Assembly (NCBI GenBank): GCA_032334235.1
Contig: JAVSGI010000006.1
Coordinates: 1-64,000 of the forward strand
Source of the DNA: Paracoccaceae bacterium Fryx2
GTDB taxonomy: Bacteria; Pseudomonadota; Alphaproteobacteria; Rhodobacterales; Rhodobacteraceae
DNA: 64,000 nucleotides
Reading direction: 5' to 3'
In this document: piece by piece, positions 52,501 through 61,327 of the stretch
Layout: every line of letters starts with the position of its first letter
Numbering within the stretch: position 1 is the first letter of the stretch
Made by a program: the position numbers and the translations under genes
The notes under the pieces: generated by a model
What the model was told of the DNA's origin: nothing
Databases searched by the model: none
What the model saw: the letters and a program-made list of their open reading frames with translations, nothing else

Positions 52501-53117
52501 ACGATGTCCGCGACTTCCTCCAGACGCAGGAGGCCAATATCAGCTATGTCGACGCCGCTGCTGGTGAAAAGCTGCGCGCGGCGCTGCTCGATCCTGACTG
52601 CTACAAGGGCACCGCGATCCAGTCCCTGAAATCCGACCTCTACGCTCTGAAAGACAAGGTGGAACTCGACGTTCTCAAGGAACGCAAGGCGGTGATCACG
52701 GCAGTGGATGAATGTGCCAGCAAAGTGGCCCAAACGGCGGAGTTCCTCGCTTTGACATCTGATCAGCAGGATAAAATTCGCCACGGTCTGGACAACCACA
52801 AGGCTGGCCTTGAATCCGTCACCATGATCCCGATCCTGCGGGACCGGGCGAATGGCGCGCGCTCCAGCATGATGCAGCAGGTGCTGGCGGATATCTCGCG
52901 GATGGCGCAACCCGCCACACCCGCACCTGCAACCCCGGGCTTGAACGACCGACAAGCCCCGGCCCCCAAGCCCCCGACCTATGTCAACGCGTCCGACATC
53001 AAGGTGGCGTACCCGCGGACCTATCTGGCCGAGGAAGCCGATGTCGACGAATACGTGAATGAACTGCGCAAGACCCTGATGGCACAGATCCAGCAGGGCA
53101 AGAAGGTGATCGTCTGA
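49596..53117 (+). CDS. brxC: BrxC, BREX ATPase
   Basis: Codes for 1173 residues. Walker A GFFGSGKS lies at residues 66-73 (WISGFFGSGKSHLLKML). RLNFFVDEVGQYIADN, near 250-265, is the Walker B region of this AAA-like ATPase. The long C-terminal part is helical with a Pro/Ala-rich linker near 1115-1130 (ATPAPATPGLNDRQAPAPKP). BrxC is essential for BREX defence. It is intact and its stop overlaps the pglX start by one base (TGATG). Confidence 0.95.
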   Translation: MTISMRDIFEKPVDRAIDGVIKADDEASLRVELDEYVITGEIGQRLEQFLDAYNNYKTANGVWISGFFGSGKSHLLKMLALLLENREVDGVKAFDIFAEKLKDEPMLAGALRKAVSIPSKSILFNIDQKADVISKTDVDALLAVFQKVFDEMCGYYGKQPHIAQFERQLDERNQFEAFKSAFQEISGKPWETRGREEALLEGRSIAAAFAQATGTDAADAKDILAQYRKDTRVSIEDFANMVKTWIDRQVPNFRLNFFVDEVGQYIADNIKLMTNLQTIAESLNTKCKGQAWIIVTAQQAITEVVGDMTAQQENDFSKIQARFSNRMPLNSADVAEVIQRRLLFKNDAAQIMLGNLHDKEENNLKTLFDFSDGSIRLKNYRDRKHFIASYPFPPYQYTLFQMAIISLSQHNAFEGKHSSVGERSMLGVFQEVAKALADRPVGGLATFDLMFEGIRTALKSAVQQSIQIAEKNLDDPFAVRVLKALFLVKYVKEFKPSVRNISILLLSEFEADQVGQRRKIEEALGVLERNTYIQRNGEVYEFLTNEEKDVEAEVKALDVDPTEISKELETLAFDTILRHRKIKHLATGFEYAFSRKLDDHLLGREYELSINIISPFNEDAAAPDAVRMRNMGREELAIVLQPDVRFIRDLTLFRQTDKFIRQSRSGSPQPGRDRIILEKGEQNGRRAKDLELRLRKLMASARLFVRGDELDIGGDEPQDRVVKAFQALVDKVYVNLSMLRGVSYVEADIAKAASPTGGLFGDAGTGLTEAEQDVLNHVQGQARNGVKVSAKYLSERFGAKPYGWPTMATLCLAASLSGKGKCEARSDGTSLEGADLARALNNSHMLGNVLLTPQLEFTASQIKAAKDMYKELFGLPADGSDARVLGAEWADSIRKLADELNQRVIEKFKYPFLAALEPFRDQIVAMMGKPATWYITEPVKQENELLDAKEGILDKIRSFMGGAQLEIYDDVRDFLQTQEANISYVDAAAGEKLRAALLDPDCYKGTAIQSLKSDLYALKDKVELDVLKERKAVITAVDECASKVAQTAEFLALTSDQQDKIRHGLDNHKAGLESVTMIPILRDRANGARSSMMQQVLADISRMAQPATPAPATPGLNDRQAPAPKPPTYVNASDIKVAYPRTYLAEEADVDEYVNELRKTLMAQIQQGKKVIV

Positions 53118-56100
53118 TGGATACCAACGCCCTCAAGAAATTTGCGCAATCGGCGCGCAACCTGGCAATCGATCAGGTCACGGCGAAACTGGCCCTCGTC
53201 CTCGATGCGTCCTCGCCCGTGCGGCGCGAACACGCAGCTGCGATCAAAAAACTGGATGCCGCCATCGCTCAGAATGGCAAGCAACAGGTCATCGAACAGG
53301 TCGCCTATACCTGGTTCAACCGCTTCACCGCCCTGCGTTTCATGGATGCCAACGGTTACACCAACCCGCGCGTTGTCTCGCCAGCCGATGGGGCCACGCG
53401 CCCTGAAATCCTGTCCGAGGCACTGGCGGGCAACCTGCCCGATGGCGCGCCAGATGCCATTGCCGCCCTGCTGTCCGGGCGCACGCCCTCGAACGATCCG
53501 CAAGCCGAGGCATACCGTTTGCTGCTGGTCCATGCCTGCAACCAGTGGCACGGCCCGATGCCCTTTCTGTTCGAACAGATCGACGACTTCACCGAACTGC
53601 TGATGCCCGAGGATCTGCTGTCGCAAACCTCTATCCTGGCCGAGTTGCGCAAGGTGATGACCGAGGGCGCCTGCCAGGATGTCGAGATCATCGGCTGGCT
53701 TTACCAGTTCTACATCTCGGAGAAAAAGGATCAGGTCTTTGCCGGCCTGAAGAAGAACGTCAAGATCACGGCCGAGAATATCCCCGCCGCGACGCAGCTG
53801 TTCACGCCGCACTGGATCGTGCGCTATCTGGTGGAAAACTCGCTGGGGCGGCTGTGGCTGCTGAACCGGCCCGCCAGCACGCTCGCCTCCAGGATGGACT
53901 ATTACATCGCGCCGGTTGAGGCTGAGACGGACTTTCTGCGCATTACCCGCGTTGAGGACATCCGCATCTGCGATCCGGCCTGCGGGTCGGGGCATATGCT
54001 GACCTATGCCTTCGATCTGCTCTACGCGATTTACGCCGAAGAGGGGTATGAGGCTGACACGATCCCGGCGCTGATCCTGACCCATAACCTGACAGGGGTC
54101 GAGATTGACGACCGCGCGGGCGCGCTGGCGGCCTTTGCGCTGGTGATGAAGGCGGCGGCCAGGCTGGGGCGGCGGCGGTTCCTGCGGATGGGGGTGACGC
54201 CCGACATCTGCGTGTTGCAAAACGTGAGCTTTACAGCCGCCGAGATGCAGGACGTGGCCGCCGTGGTGGGGCGCGATCTGTTCACGAATGAATTGCGTGA
54301 GACGCTGGGGCAGTTCGAGCAGGCCAAGAACTTCGGCTCGCTGATCGTGCCTCACTCAAGCGATCCGGCAGAGACGCTGCGGGTTGTCGCGGCGCGGGAT
54401 TTTGCGGGCGATCTGCTGTTGAAAGACGTGCAGGCGCGCGTGGTGGTGGTGCTGCGCATGGCAGAGGCATTGTCGCCGAAGTATCATGTGGTGGTGGCCA
54501 ACCCGCCGTATATGGGTGCTGGCGGTATGAACTCGAACTTAATCATTTTCTCAAAGACTTATTATAAAGATAGTAAAGCTGATTTGTTCGCCATGTTCCT
54601 TGAACGAACGGTGGCCATGACCCAAAAGAGCGGGTTTTCCGGTGCAATAAACCTACCGTCTTGGTTATTTTTGAGTTCATTCGAAAAGCTGCGGAAAAAA
54701 TTACTTTTAAACACCACGATTGTTTCCTTGCTACATATGGGACGTGGAATCTTTGGAATTGATTGGGGGTCTACTGCGTTCGTGCTCAACAATATTGTAT
54801 CCAAGAACAAATCAGGGAGTTTCTTCAGGCTGCATAAGAGGAATTTTCAACATATAAAGCCAGAAGATATTGCCACCCTGTACCGTAGAGCGCTCCGCGA
54901 TCCTGATTTCCACTTTGACTTCGGTAAATATCGAGACGAGAGCGGTACAAATGAAATTCCGGAAGACTCGGACACCAAAGGTGAAAAACTCTACTTCAGC
55001 TTCAAATCTTCTGCGTTGCTTGAAGTGCCCGGAGCACCGATCGCGTACTGGATTTCCGTTGGTCTGCGTAATGCGCTAACAGCGAAACGCCCACTGAAGG
55101 ATCACGCTCGGGCCCTGTCTGGTATGAGAACTGGCGATAACAATAGATTTCTGAGGTTCTGGTATGAACCATCGAAAGACAAATTTGGAACAGATGGCTA
55201 CGCAGAAGAAAAAAAATGGTTCCCTTACAACAAGGGGGGCGATTTTAGAAAATGGTTTGGCAATGCTGATCTTGTTGTCAATTGGGCGTCAGGCGGCTCC
55301 GAGATCAAGGAGCTTACTCGTGAAAATTACCCTGAACTAGGCGATAACCTGTCTTGGAAAATAAGCAACGAAGACTGCTACTTCCGAACGGGCATCACAT
55401 GGGGCGGGCTGTCGTCAACCGATCTAAGCTTCAGATGGTCCGACTATGGCGCTCTCTTTGATTCGAACAAAGGCGCGATGATGTTTCCGAGTGACGACGA
55501 GGGGCATTTGGTCCTTGGCTACCTCAATTCGAAAATTCCAAAAGTTACTATCAAGGCCATTAACCCGACAATGTCTACTCAAAACTCAGAGATAAATATC
55601 CTTCCGTATTTTTCCAATGAAATACGCCAGCGAGAGGAAAAACTAAAGGATGTCGTAGGAAATGTCGTGAGCGCTCACAAATCCGACTGGGACGCCTACG
55701 AGACCTCCTGGGATTTCACCACGCTCCCGCTGCTCCACCCCGACCACCGCGTCGAGACGATGGAGCACACCTACACCACCCTGCGCACCCATTGGCAGGG
55801 CATGACGGATGAAATGCAGCGGCTGGAGGAAGAGAACAACAGTATCTTCATCGACGCCTACGGTCTGCAAGACGAGCTGACCCCCGAGGTGCCGCTGAAC
55901 GAGATTACCCTCACCTGCAACCCCGCCTATCGCTATGGCGGCAACGCCAGCATTGCGGACCGAGAAACCCGCCTGCGCGCCGATACCGTGGCCGAGTACC
56001 TGTCCTACGCCGTGGGCTGCATGTTCGGCCGCTACAGCCTCGACGCCCCCGGCCTGATCCTCGCCAATCAGGGCGAGACGCTGGCCAACTACCTCGCCCG

Positions 56101-56713
56101 CGTTCCCGACCCGCAATTCATGCCGGACAAGGACAACGTCATCCCCGTGCTCGACGCCGACTGGTTCGCTGATGACATCACCGACCGCTTCCGCCAGTTC
56201 CTGCGCGTGAGTTTTGGCGAAGACACCTTTCGCGAAAACCTGCGCTTTATCGAAGACGCGCTGGGCAAGGACATCCGCAAGTATTTCACCAAGGATTTCT
56301 ACGCCGACCACGTAAAGCGCTATAAAAAGCGCCCGATCTACTGGCAATTCGCCAGCCCCAAGGGCAGCTTTCAGGCGCTGATCTACATGCACCGCTATCG
56401 CCCCGACACGGTGTCGGTGCTGCTGAACGAATACCTGCGCGCCTATCTGTCCAAGCTGGAGGCCGAGCGCGCGCGTCTGGACCAGTTGGCCGACGACGCC
56501 AGCGCCACACAGGCCCAGCGCACCAAGGCGCTGAAGGACGCAAGCGCCATCGCCAAGCAACTGGACGAGCTGAACGAATGGGAGCGCGAGGTGGTCTTTC
56601 CGCTGGCGCAACAAAAGATCGAGATCGATCTGGATGCCGGGGTCAAGGCAAACTACCCCCTGTTCGGTGCCGCGCTGAAGAAGATCCCCGGGCTGGAGGC
56701 CACGGATGAATGA
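53117..56713 (+). CDS. pglX: PglX (BrxX), BREX adenine methyltransferase
   Basis: Codes for 1198 residues. Motif I DPACGSGH lies near residues 286-293 and motif IV NPPYMGAG near 462-469, typical of N6-adenine methyltransferases that mark host DNA at the BREX site. A middle part (about 54,540-55,670, residues 475-850) is much more AT-rich than the rest of the gene and contains the likely target-recognition domain. The flanks are GC-rich and conserved. The C-terminus has a long coiled-coil-like helix (LEAERARLDQLADDASATQA). The 8-base overlap with pglZ indicates coupling. Confidence 0.95.
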   Translation: MDTNALKKFAQSARNLAIDQVTAKLALVLDASSPVRREHAAAIKKLDAAIAQNGKQQVIEQVAYTWFNRFTALRFMDANGYTNPRVVSPADGATRPEILSEALAGNLPDGAPDAIAALLSGRTPSNDPQAEAYRLLLVHACNQWHGPMPFLFEQIDDFTELLMPEDLLSQTSILAELRKVMTEGACQDVEIIGWLYQFYISEKKDQVFAGLKKNVKITAENIPAATQLFTPHWIVRYLVENSLGRLWLLNRPASTLASRMDYYIAPVEAETDFLRITRVEDIRICDPACGSGHMLTYAFDLLYAIYAEEGYEADTIPALILTHNLTGVEIDDRAGALAAFALVMKAAARLGRRRFLRMGVTPDICVLQNVSFTAAEMQDVAAVVGRDLFTNELRETLGQFEQAKNFGSLIVPHSSDPAETLRVVAARDFAGDLLLKDVQARVVVVLRMAEALSPKYHVVVANPPYMGAGGMNSNLIIFSKTYYKDSKADLFAMFLERTVAMTQKSGFSGAINLPSWLFLSSFEKLRKKLLLNTTIVSLLHMGRGIFGIDWGSTAFVLNNIVSKNKSGSFFRLHKRNFQHIKPEDIATLYRRALRDPDFHFDFGKYRDESGTNEIPEDSDTKGEKLYFSFKSSALLEVPGAPIAYWISVGLRNALTAKRPLKDHARALSGMRTGDNNRFLRFWYEPSKDKFGTDGYAEEKKWFPYNKGGDFRKWFGNADLVVNWASGGSEIKELTRENYPELGDNLSWKISNEDCYFRTGITWGGLSSTDLSFRWSDYGALFDSNKGAMMFPSDDEGHLVLGYLNSKIPKVTIKAINPTMSTQNSEINILPYFSNEIRQREEKLKDVVGNVVSAHKSDWDAYETSWDFTTLPLLHPDHRVETMEHTYTTLRTHWQGMTDEMQRLEEENNSIFIDAYGLQDELTPEVPLNEITLTCNPAYRYGGNASIADRETRLRADTVAEYLSYAVGCMFGRYSLDAPGLILANQGETLANYLARVPDPQFMPDKDNVIPVLDADWFADDITDRFRQFLRVSFGEDTFRENLRFIEDALGKDIRKYFTKDFYADHVKRYKKRPIYWQFASPKGSFQALIYMHRYRPDTVSVLLNEYLRAYLSKLEAERARLDQLADDASATQAQRTKALKDASAIAKQLDELNEWEREVVFPLAQQKIEIDLDAGVKANYPLFGAALKKIPGLEATDE

Positions 56714-59207
56714 GCGCATCCACGCCAGCCTTGCGCGGATGTTCGACGAGCACCGGCTGGTGTTCTGGTACGACACCGCCCGCGACATGTGCGAGGCGTA
56801 TCATAGCTTTGCTCTGGCGGGTGTCGAGAAGGTCGAGATCGAAAGCAACGAGTTCGGTCTGAAATACCGGATACTTCGGCAGGCACCAAAGCAGCGGTTC
56901 CTGATCTACAAGGACGGCCCCGAGCCGCCGATGGCCGAGAATTGGCTGCTCGACCTTCAGCTTGCGACGGTGGTGTTCAAGGCCGATCAGGCGGCGATCT
57001 GGATGGCCGAACTCGGCCTGCCCGCGCAGTTCGAAAGCGTGGTGCGCGAACACACCGAGTTTTACCGCGCCAAGGTTCGGGTCGATGCGCTGAAGCGGCT
57101 GATGCAGGCGTCTGACACCCAGACGCAGATGCGCCTGCGGATGCTGGCCGTCTGCGCGGGGGCCGAGGGTGGCCTTGATACAGTGATCGAGGCGCTGCTG
57201 GGGGAACTGGCAGCGGGCAAGGACGACGCGCTGCGCCTGATCGAGCGATCCGGCCTTACCGGGATCTTCTGGACGCAGGTCGGGCAGGCCTATGGTTATC
57301 GCTCCGACGAGCCGGATTTCGAAGATTTCGCGATTTCCCTGTTCCAGTCGGCCTATGCGCGCGCATTGGCCGAGGATGGAGCGCTGAACGCCGAGGCGCT
57401 GCTGGTCTTTCGCCGCTGGAAGAACAACCGGCATTGGGCGGGGGCGTTCGAGGAGCTGTCCGCGCGATATCAGGACCTGCTGAAGATCCCCGCCGACCTG
57501 CTGAAACGCGATTTCCGCGCGGTGGTCGCGACCGACCACTTTGAGGAGATCGACCGGCACATCATTCGCCAGATCGTGCAGGCGATGTCGACCCAGACCG
57601 TAAGCGCGCCCGAGGTTCTGACGTGGGTGCGCGAGCGGCGGCAGAGCCACTGGTATCCGAAGTACGAGGACATCTATCAGGCCATCAGCTTTGCGACCGA
57701 ATTCCAGCAGGCGATGGCCGAGGCGAACCTTGGAATGACCAGTCCGGCCGAGGGGGTGCGGCGCTATGTGACGAGCTGGTACAAGCTGGACCAGCTGTAC
57801 CGCAAGTTCATCTATCACAGGCAGAAAAGCGATCATGTTTCGCTGCTGGCCGATTTGTATGACTCGGTCGAGAACCGCTACACCAACAGCTTCGTTCTGG
57901 CGGTGAACGATGCGTGGCAAGACCAGATCGCGGGCCTGAGCGAGTGGAAGATCCCCGGCTTTGCCTCGCAGGCCGATTTTTATCGGGATCAGGCCGCTGA
58001 GTATCGGCGCAAGGATCAGAAAGTGGCGGTCATCATTTCGGACGCGCTGCGCTTCGAGGTGGCCGAGGAATGCCTGCGCCGGATCCGCGCGCTGGATCGT
58101 TTTGATGCCGAGCTGAAGCCGATGATCAGTTCGCTGCCCAGCTATACCCAGCTCGGCATGGCGGCGCTCCTGCCGCACAACGGGTTGGCCATGGCCGAAG
58201 ACGGCAGTGGTGATATCTTGGCGGGTGGTGAGAACACCAAGGGCACGCCTGCGCGTGAAAGGCTACTTGCGGCTGGTCGGAAGGGGGACAGTGCCAAGGC
58301 CCTGAAATTCAAAGATGTCATGAATATGCGCACGGAAGAGGGAAAGGCGCTCTTCCGCGATCATCATATTGTCTACATCTACCATAACCGCATCGACGCG
58401 ATCGGCGATGATCTGAAAACCGAGGAGCAGTTGCCCGAGGCGGCAGAGGACGCAATCGAGGATCTGACCAAGCTTGTGCGCAAGCTGACTTCGGCCAATT
58501 TCTCCAACATCCTGATAACAGCGGACCACGGGTTCCTCTATCAGCACCGTGTGCTTCATGAGAGCGATTTCGCGATTGCCGATCCGCAGGGAACTGAGAT
58601 CCTCTTTAGGAATCGGCGCTTCGTGATCGGTCGCGGGCTCAGTGCGACCGCTGGAATGAAGCATTTCACCGCGACAGGCCTTGGCCTGTCCGGCGATCTG
58701 GAGGTTCTGATCCCGAACTCGATCAACCGAATGCGGGTGAAAGGCGCTGGCAGCCGCTTTGTTCATGGCGGGGCTGCGCTCCAGGAAGTTGTCATACCCG
58801 TCATCCGGGTCGGCAAGCAGCGCGAGGCCGACGTGGGCCATGTCGAGGTGCAGATCTTTGTGACGGGTCGCAGCCTGATCTCTTCGGGTCAAACGGCTGT
58901 TGCACTCTACCAGGTTCAGCCAGTTTCAGAGAAGATGCGGTCTCGGGAGTTGCTTGCGGGCATCTATGCGACTGACGGCACGCTGATTTCGGATGAGTAC
59001 ACGCTGCTTTTCGATTTCAGGTCGGAGAATGCCCGCGAGCGCGAGATGCCGCGCAAGTTTCTGCTGTCGCGGGATGCCGACCGTTTCAACAATCAGGATG
59101 TCATCCTGAAGCTGCGCGAACGCGTGGGAAAGACCAGCCATTATCAGGACTATGCCAGCCACCGGTTTCAGCTTCGGCGCGGCATCACCACTGACTTTGA
59201 TTTCTAA
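56706..59207 (+). CDS. pglZ: PglZ (BrxZ), alkaline-phosphatase-superfamily protein
   Basis: Codes for 833 residues. The phosphatase-type core has VAVIISDALRFEVAEECLRR near residue 440 (metal-binding Asp) and ILITADHGFLYQHRVLHESD near 603 (the DHG motif). The N-terminal 400 residues are helical and specific to PglZ. The protein interacts with PglX and is needed for defence. It starts 8 bases before the pglX stop and ends 11 bases before brxL. Confidence 0.95.
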   Translation: MNERIHASLARMFDEHRLVFWYDTARDMCEAYHSFALAGVEKVEIESNEFGLKYRILRQAPKQRFLIYKDGPEPPMAENWLLDLQLATVVFKADQAAIWMAELGLPAQFESVVREHTEFYRAKVRVDALKRLMQASDTQTQMRLRMLAVCAGAEGGLDTVIEALLGELAAGKDDALRLIERSGLTGIFWTQVGQAYGYRSDEPDFEDFAISLFQSAYARALAEDGALNAEALLVFRRWKNNRHWAGAFEELSARYQDLLKIPADLLKRDFRAVVATDHFEEIDRHIIRQIVQAMSTQTVSAPEVLTWVRERRQSHWYPKYEDIYQAISFATEFQQAMAEANLGMTSPAEGVRRYVTSWYKLDQLYRKFIYHRQKSDHVSLLADLYDSVENRYTNSFVLAVNDAWQDQIAGLSEWKIPGFASQADFYRDQAAEYRRKDQKVAVIISDALRFEVAEECLRRIRALDRFDAELKPMISSLPSYTQLGMAALLPHNGLAMAEDGSGDILAGGENTKGTPARERLLAAGRKGDSAKALKFKDVMNMRTEEGKALFRDHHIVYIYHNRIDAIGDDLKTEEQLPEAAEDAIEDLTKLVRKLTSANFSNILITADHGFLYQHRVLHESDFAIADPQGTEILFRNRRFVIGRGLSATAGMKHFTATGLGLSGDLEVLIPNSINRMRVKGAGSRFVHGGAALQEVVIPVIRVGKQREADVGHVEVQIFVTGRSLISSGQTAVALYQVQPVSEKMRSRELLAGIYATDGTLISDEYTLLFDFRSENAREREMPRKFLLSRDADRFNNQDVILKLRERVGKTSHYQDYASHRFQLRRGITTDFDF

Positions 59208-59218
59208 GGAGCCTGCGG

Positions 59219-61327
59219 ATGAGTGACCTCGACGCCAAGATCAACGAACATTTTGCGGGCTTCGTGGTCCGTAAAGACCTTGTGAAAGCGGTCAAGGGCA
59301 ACGCGATCGTGCCGACATATGTGCTGGAATATCTGCTGGGCCAGTACTGTGCCACCGATGATGAGGCGTCGATCCAGACCGGCATCGAGACGGTGAAGGA
59401 AATTCTGCGCAAGCATTATGTCCACCGCAGCGAAGCCGGGCTGATCCAGTCGACCATCAAGGAAAAGGGCCGCTACAAGGTTATCGACCAGGTCAGTGTC
59501 TCGCTGAATGAGAAGACCGACAGCTATGAGGCCGTGTTCGACAACCTTGGCATCAAGAAGGTCGCTGTCGACAGTGGCACGGTGAAGGCGCACCCCAAGC
59601 TGCTCGTGACCGGGGTTTGGTGCATTGCCGAAGTGCAATACGAATTTTCGGAAGATGCCCGGATCTCACCTTGGATCCTCGAGTCGATCAAGCCGATCCA
59701 GATCGCCAAGGTTGACTATGACCATTACCGCGAGGTCAGGAGCGCCTTCACCACGGATGAGTGGATTGACCTTCTGATGCAAAGCATTGGCTTCAGGCCG
59801 GAAGCGTTCGGTCGGCGCAGCAAGCTGCTGCAACTGCTGCGGCTGATCCCTTTCGTCGAGCGAAACTACAACCTGATTGAGCTGGGGCCAAAAGGGACGG
59901 GCAAGTCCCACATCTATTCGGAGTTCTCGCCCCATGGGCAGCTGATTTCAGGTGGGGAGGTCAGCATCCCGAAGCTCTTCGTGAATAACTCGAACGGGCG
60001 TATCGGCCTGGTCGGCTATTGGGACGTCGTGGCTTTCGACGAATTTGCCGGACGCGAGAAGACCGCGAACAAGGCGCTGGTCGACATCATGAAAAACTAC
60101 ATGGCCAACAAGTCTTTCTCGCGGGGCGTCAACCCAATGGGAGCGGAGGCCAGCTTCTCTTTCGTGGGCAATACCGACCACAATGTGCCCTTCATGCTGA
60201 AGAACAGCGATCTCTTCGAGGCGCTGCCAAGCCAGTTTCACGATTCTGCGTTCATCGATCGTCTGCACGCTTATCTGCCCGGCTGGGAGATCGACGTCAT
60301 CCGTGGTGAGATGTTCACCAAGGGCTATGGCTTCATTGTCGACTACCTGGCCGAGATCCTGCGTCATCTGCGGTCAGAAGATTTTTCGAACCGGCCAGAC
60401 CAGTTCTTTCAGGTCAGCGAAAAGATTTCGACGCGAGACAGGGATGCGATTTACAAGACGATGTCGGGCATGCTGAAGCTGATCTTCCCTGATGGCAGCC
60501 AGACCGAGGACGAGGTCGAGGAACTGCTGCGTCTTGCCATGGAAAGCCGCAAGCGGGTGAAGGATCAACTCGCCCGGATCGACAGTACATACCCGGACGT
60601 CGATTTTCATTACGTTGGCACTGACGGTGCAAAGCGGCGGGTCAGTACGGTCGAAGAGGAGGAATATCCACAGTTCTATCACCTCAAACCAGCTCTTGAC
60701 CCAAAGGACCAGGGAAACGCCACCGGGGCCACGCCCAGCGCTCATCAGCCATCTGAAGACGATGCGCGTGACACTGCAGCGGTTGCTCCGATTTCACCCA
60801 AATCTCTGCCCGCCCCAAAACTAGCTGAGGGCCACCATGTCTTTGCGGAAAACCGAAAGGGCGTGAGCTACGACAAGCTTTTTGGGCCTTATATCGATGG
60901 GGCCAGTCGCATCATCGTGACCGATCCGTACATTCGCCTGTTTTACCAGCACAGGAACATGATGGAATTCGTCGAGATGGTGATCCGCAGGAAGCCTCCG
61001 GAGGATCAGATCAAGGTTCACCTTGTGACAGGGCCCGATGAGGGCAACATCTCCCGTCAGCGCGAATTGCTCGAGTCAATCACCACGGCCTGTACAGGCA
61101 CTGGTGTCGAGTTCAGCTGGGCTTTCGATACGTCTGGTACCGCCCATGCCCGCGATATTGTCACCGACACTGGCTGGAAGATGGTGTTGGATCGGGGGCT
61201 CGATATTTTCCAGCCGCCTATCAAAACGGAGGGTTTTTCCCTTGGGGACCGGATTCAGGAGCACCGGATGCTCAAGGGCTTTTATGTCACCTACGTGCGT
61301 TTAGCTCCTGATAGGGAAGGGGCATGA
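59219..61327 (+). CDS. brxL: BrxL, Lon-like/AAA+ BREX protein
   Basis: Codes for 702 residues. The AAA+ module has Walker A GPKGTGKS at residues 223-230 and Walker B VVAFDEFAG near 267. The conserved FVRKDL-type start is visible as GFVVRKDLVKAVKGNAIVPT. The C-terminal 150 residues after a Pro-rich linker look like a MIT_C/phospholipase-D-like domain (RDIVTDTGWKMVLDRGLDIF). Known BrxL proteins form hexamers on DNA and are needed for phage blocking but not for methylation. Its stop overlaps the next start by 4 bases (ATGA). Confidence 0.93.
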   Translation: MSDLDAKINEHFAGFVVRKDLVKAVKGNAIVPTYVLEYLLGQYCATDDEASIQTGIETVKEILRKHYVHRSEAGLIQSTIKEKGRYKVIDQVSVSLNEKTDSYEAVFDNLGIKKVAVDSGTVKAHPKLLVTGVWCIAEVQYEFSEDARISPWILESIKPIQIAKVDYDHYREVRSAFTTDEWIDLLMQSIGFRPEAFGRRSKLLQLLRLIPFVERNYNLIELGPKGTGKSHIYSEFSPHGQLISGGEVSIPKLFVNNSNGRIGLVGYWDVVAFDEFAGREKTANKALVDIMKNYMANKSFSRGVNPMGAEASFSFVGNTDHNVPFMLKNSDLFEALPSQFHDSAFIDRLHAYLPGWEIDVIRGEMFTKGYGFIVDYLAEILRHLRSEDFSNRPDQFFQVSEKISTRDRDAIYKTMSGMLKLIFPDGSQTEDEVEELLRLAMESRKRVKDQLARIDSTYPDVDFHYVGTDGAKRRVSTVEEEEYPQFYHLKPALDPKDQGNATGATPSAHQPSEDDARDTAAVAPISPKSLPAPKLAEGHHVFAENRKGVSYDKLFGPYIDGASRIIVTDPYIRLFYQHRNMMEFVEMVIRRKPPEDQIKVHLVTGPDEGNISRQRELLESITTACTGTGVEFSWAFDTSGTAHARDIVTDTGWKMVLDRGLDIFQPPIKTEGFSLGDRIQEHRMLKGFYVTYVRLAPDREGA

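Noticed and set aside
53021-54355. Long antisense ORFs (also 55,643-56,788, 46,067-47,230, 33,506-34,390, 27,618-28,955)
   Set aside because: They mirror well-supported genes in high-GC sequence and have His/Gln/Arg-rich compositions typical of antisense frames.
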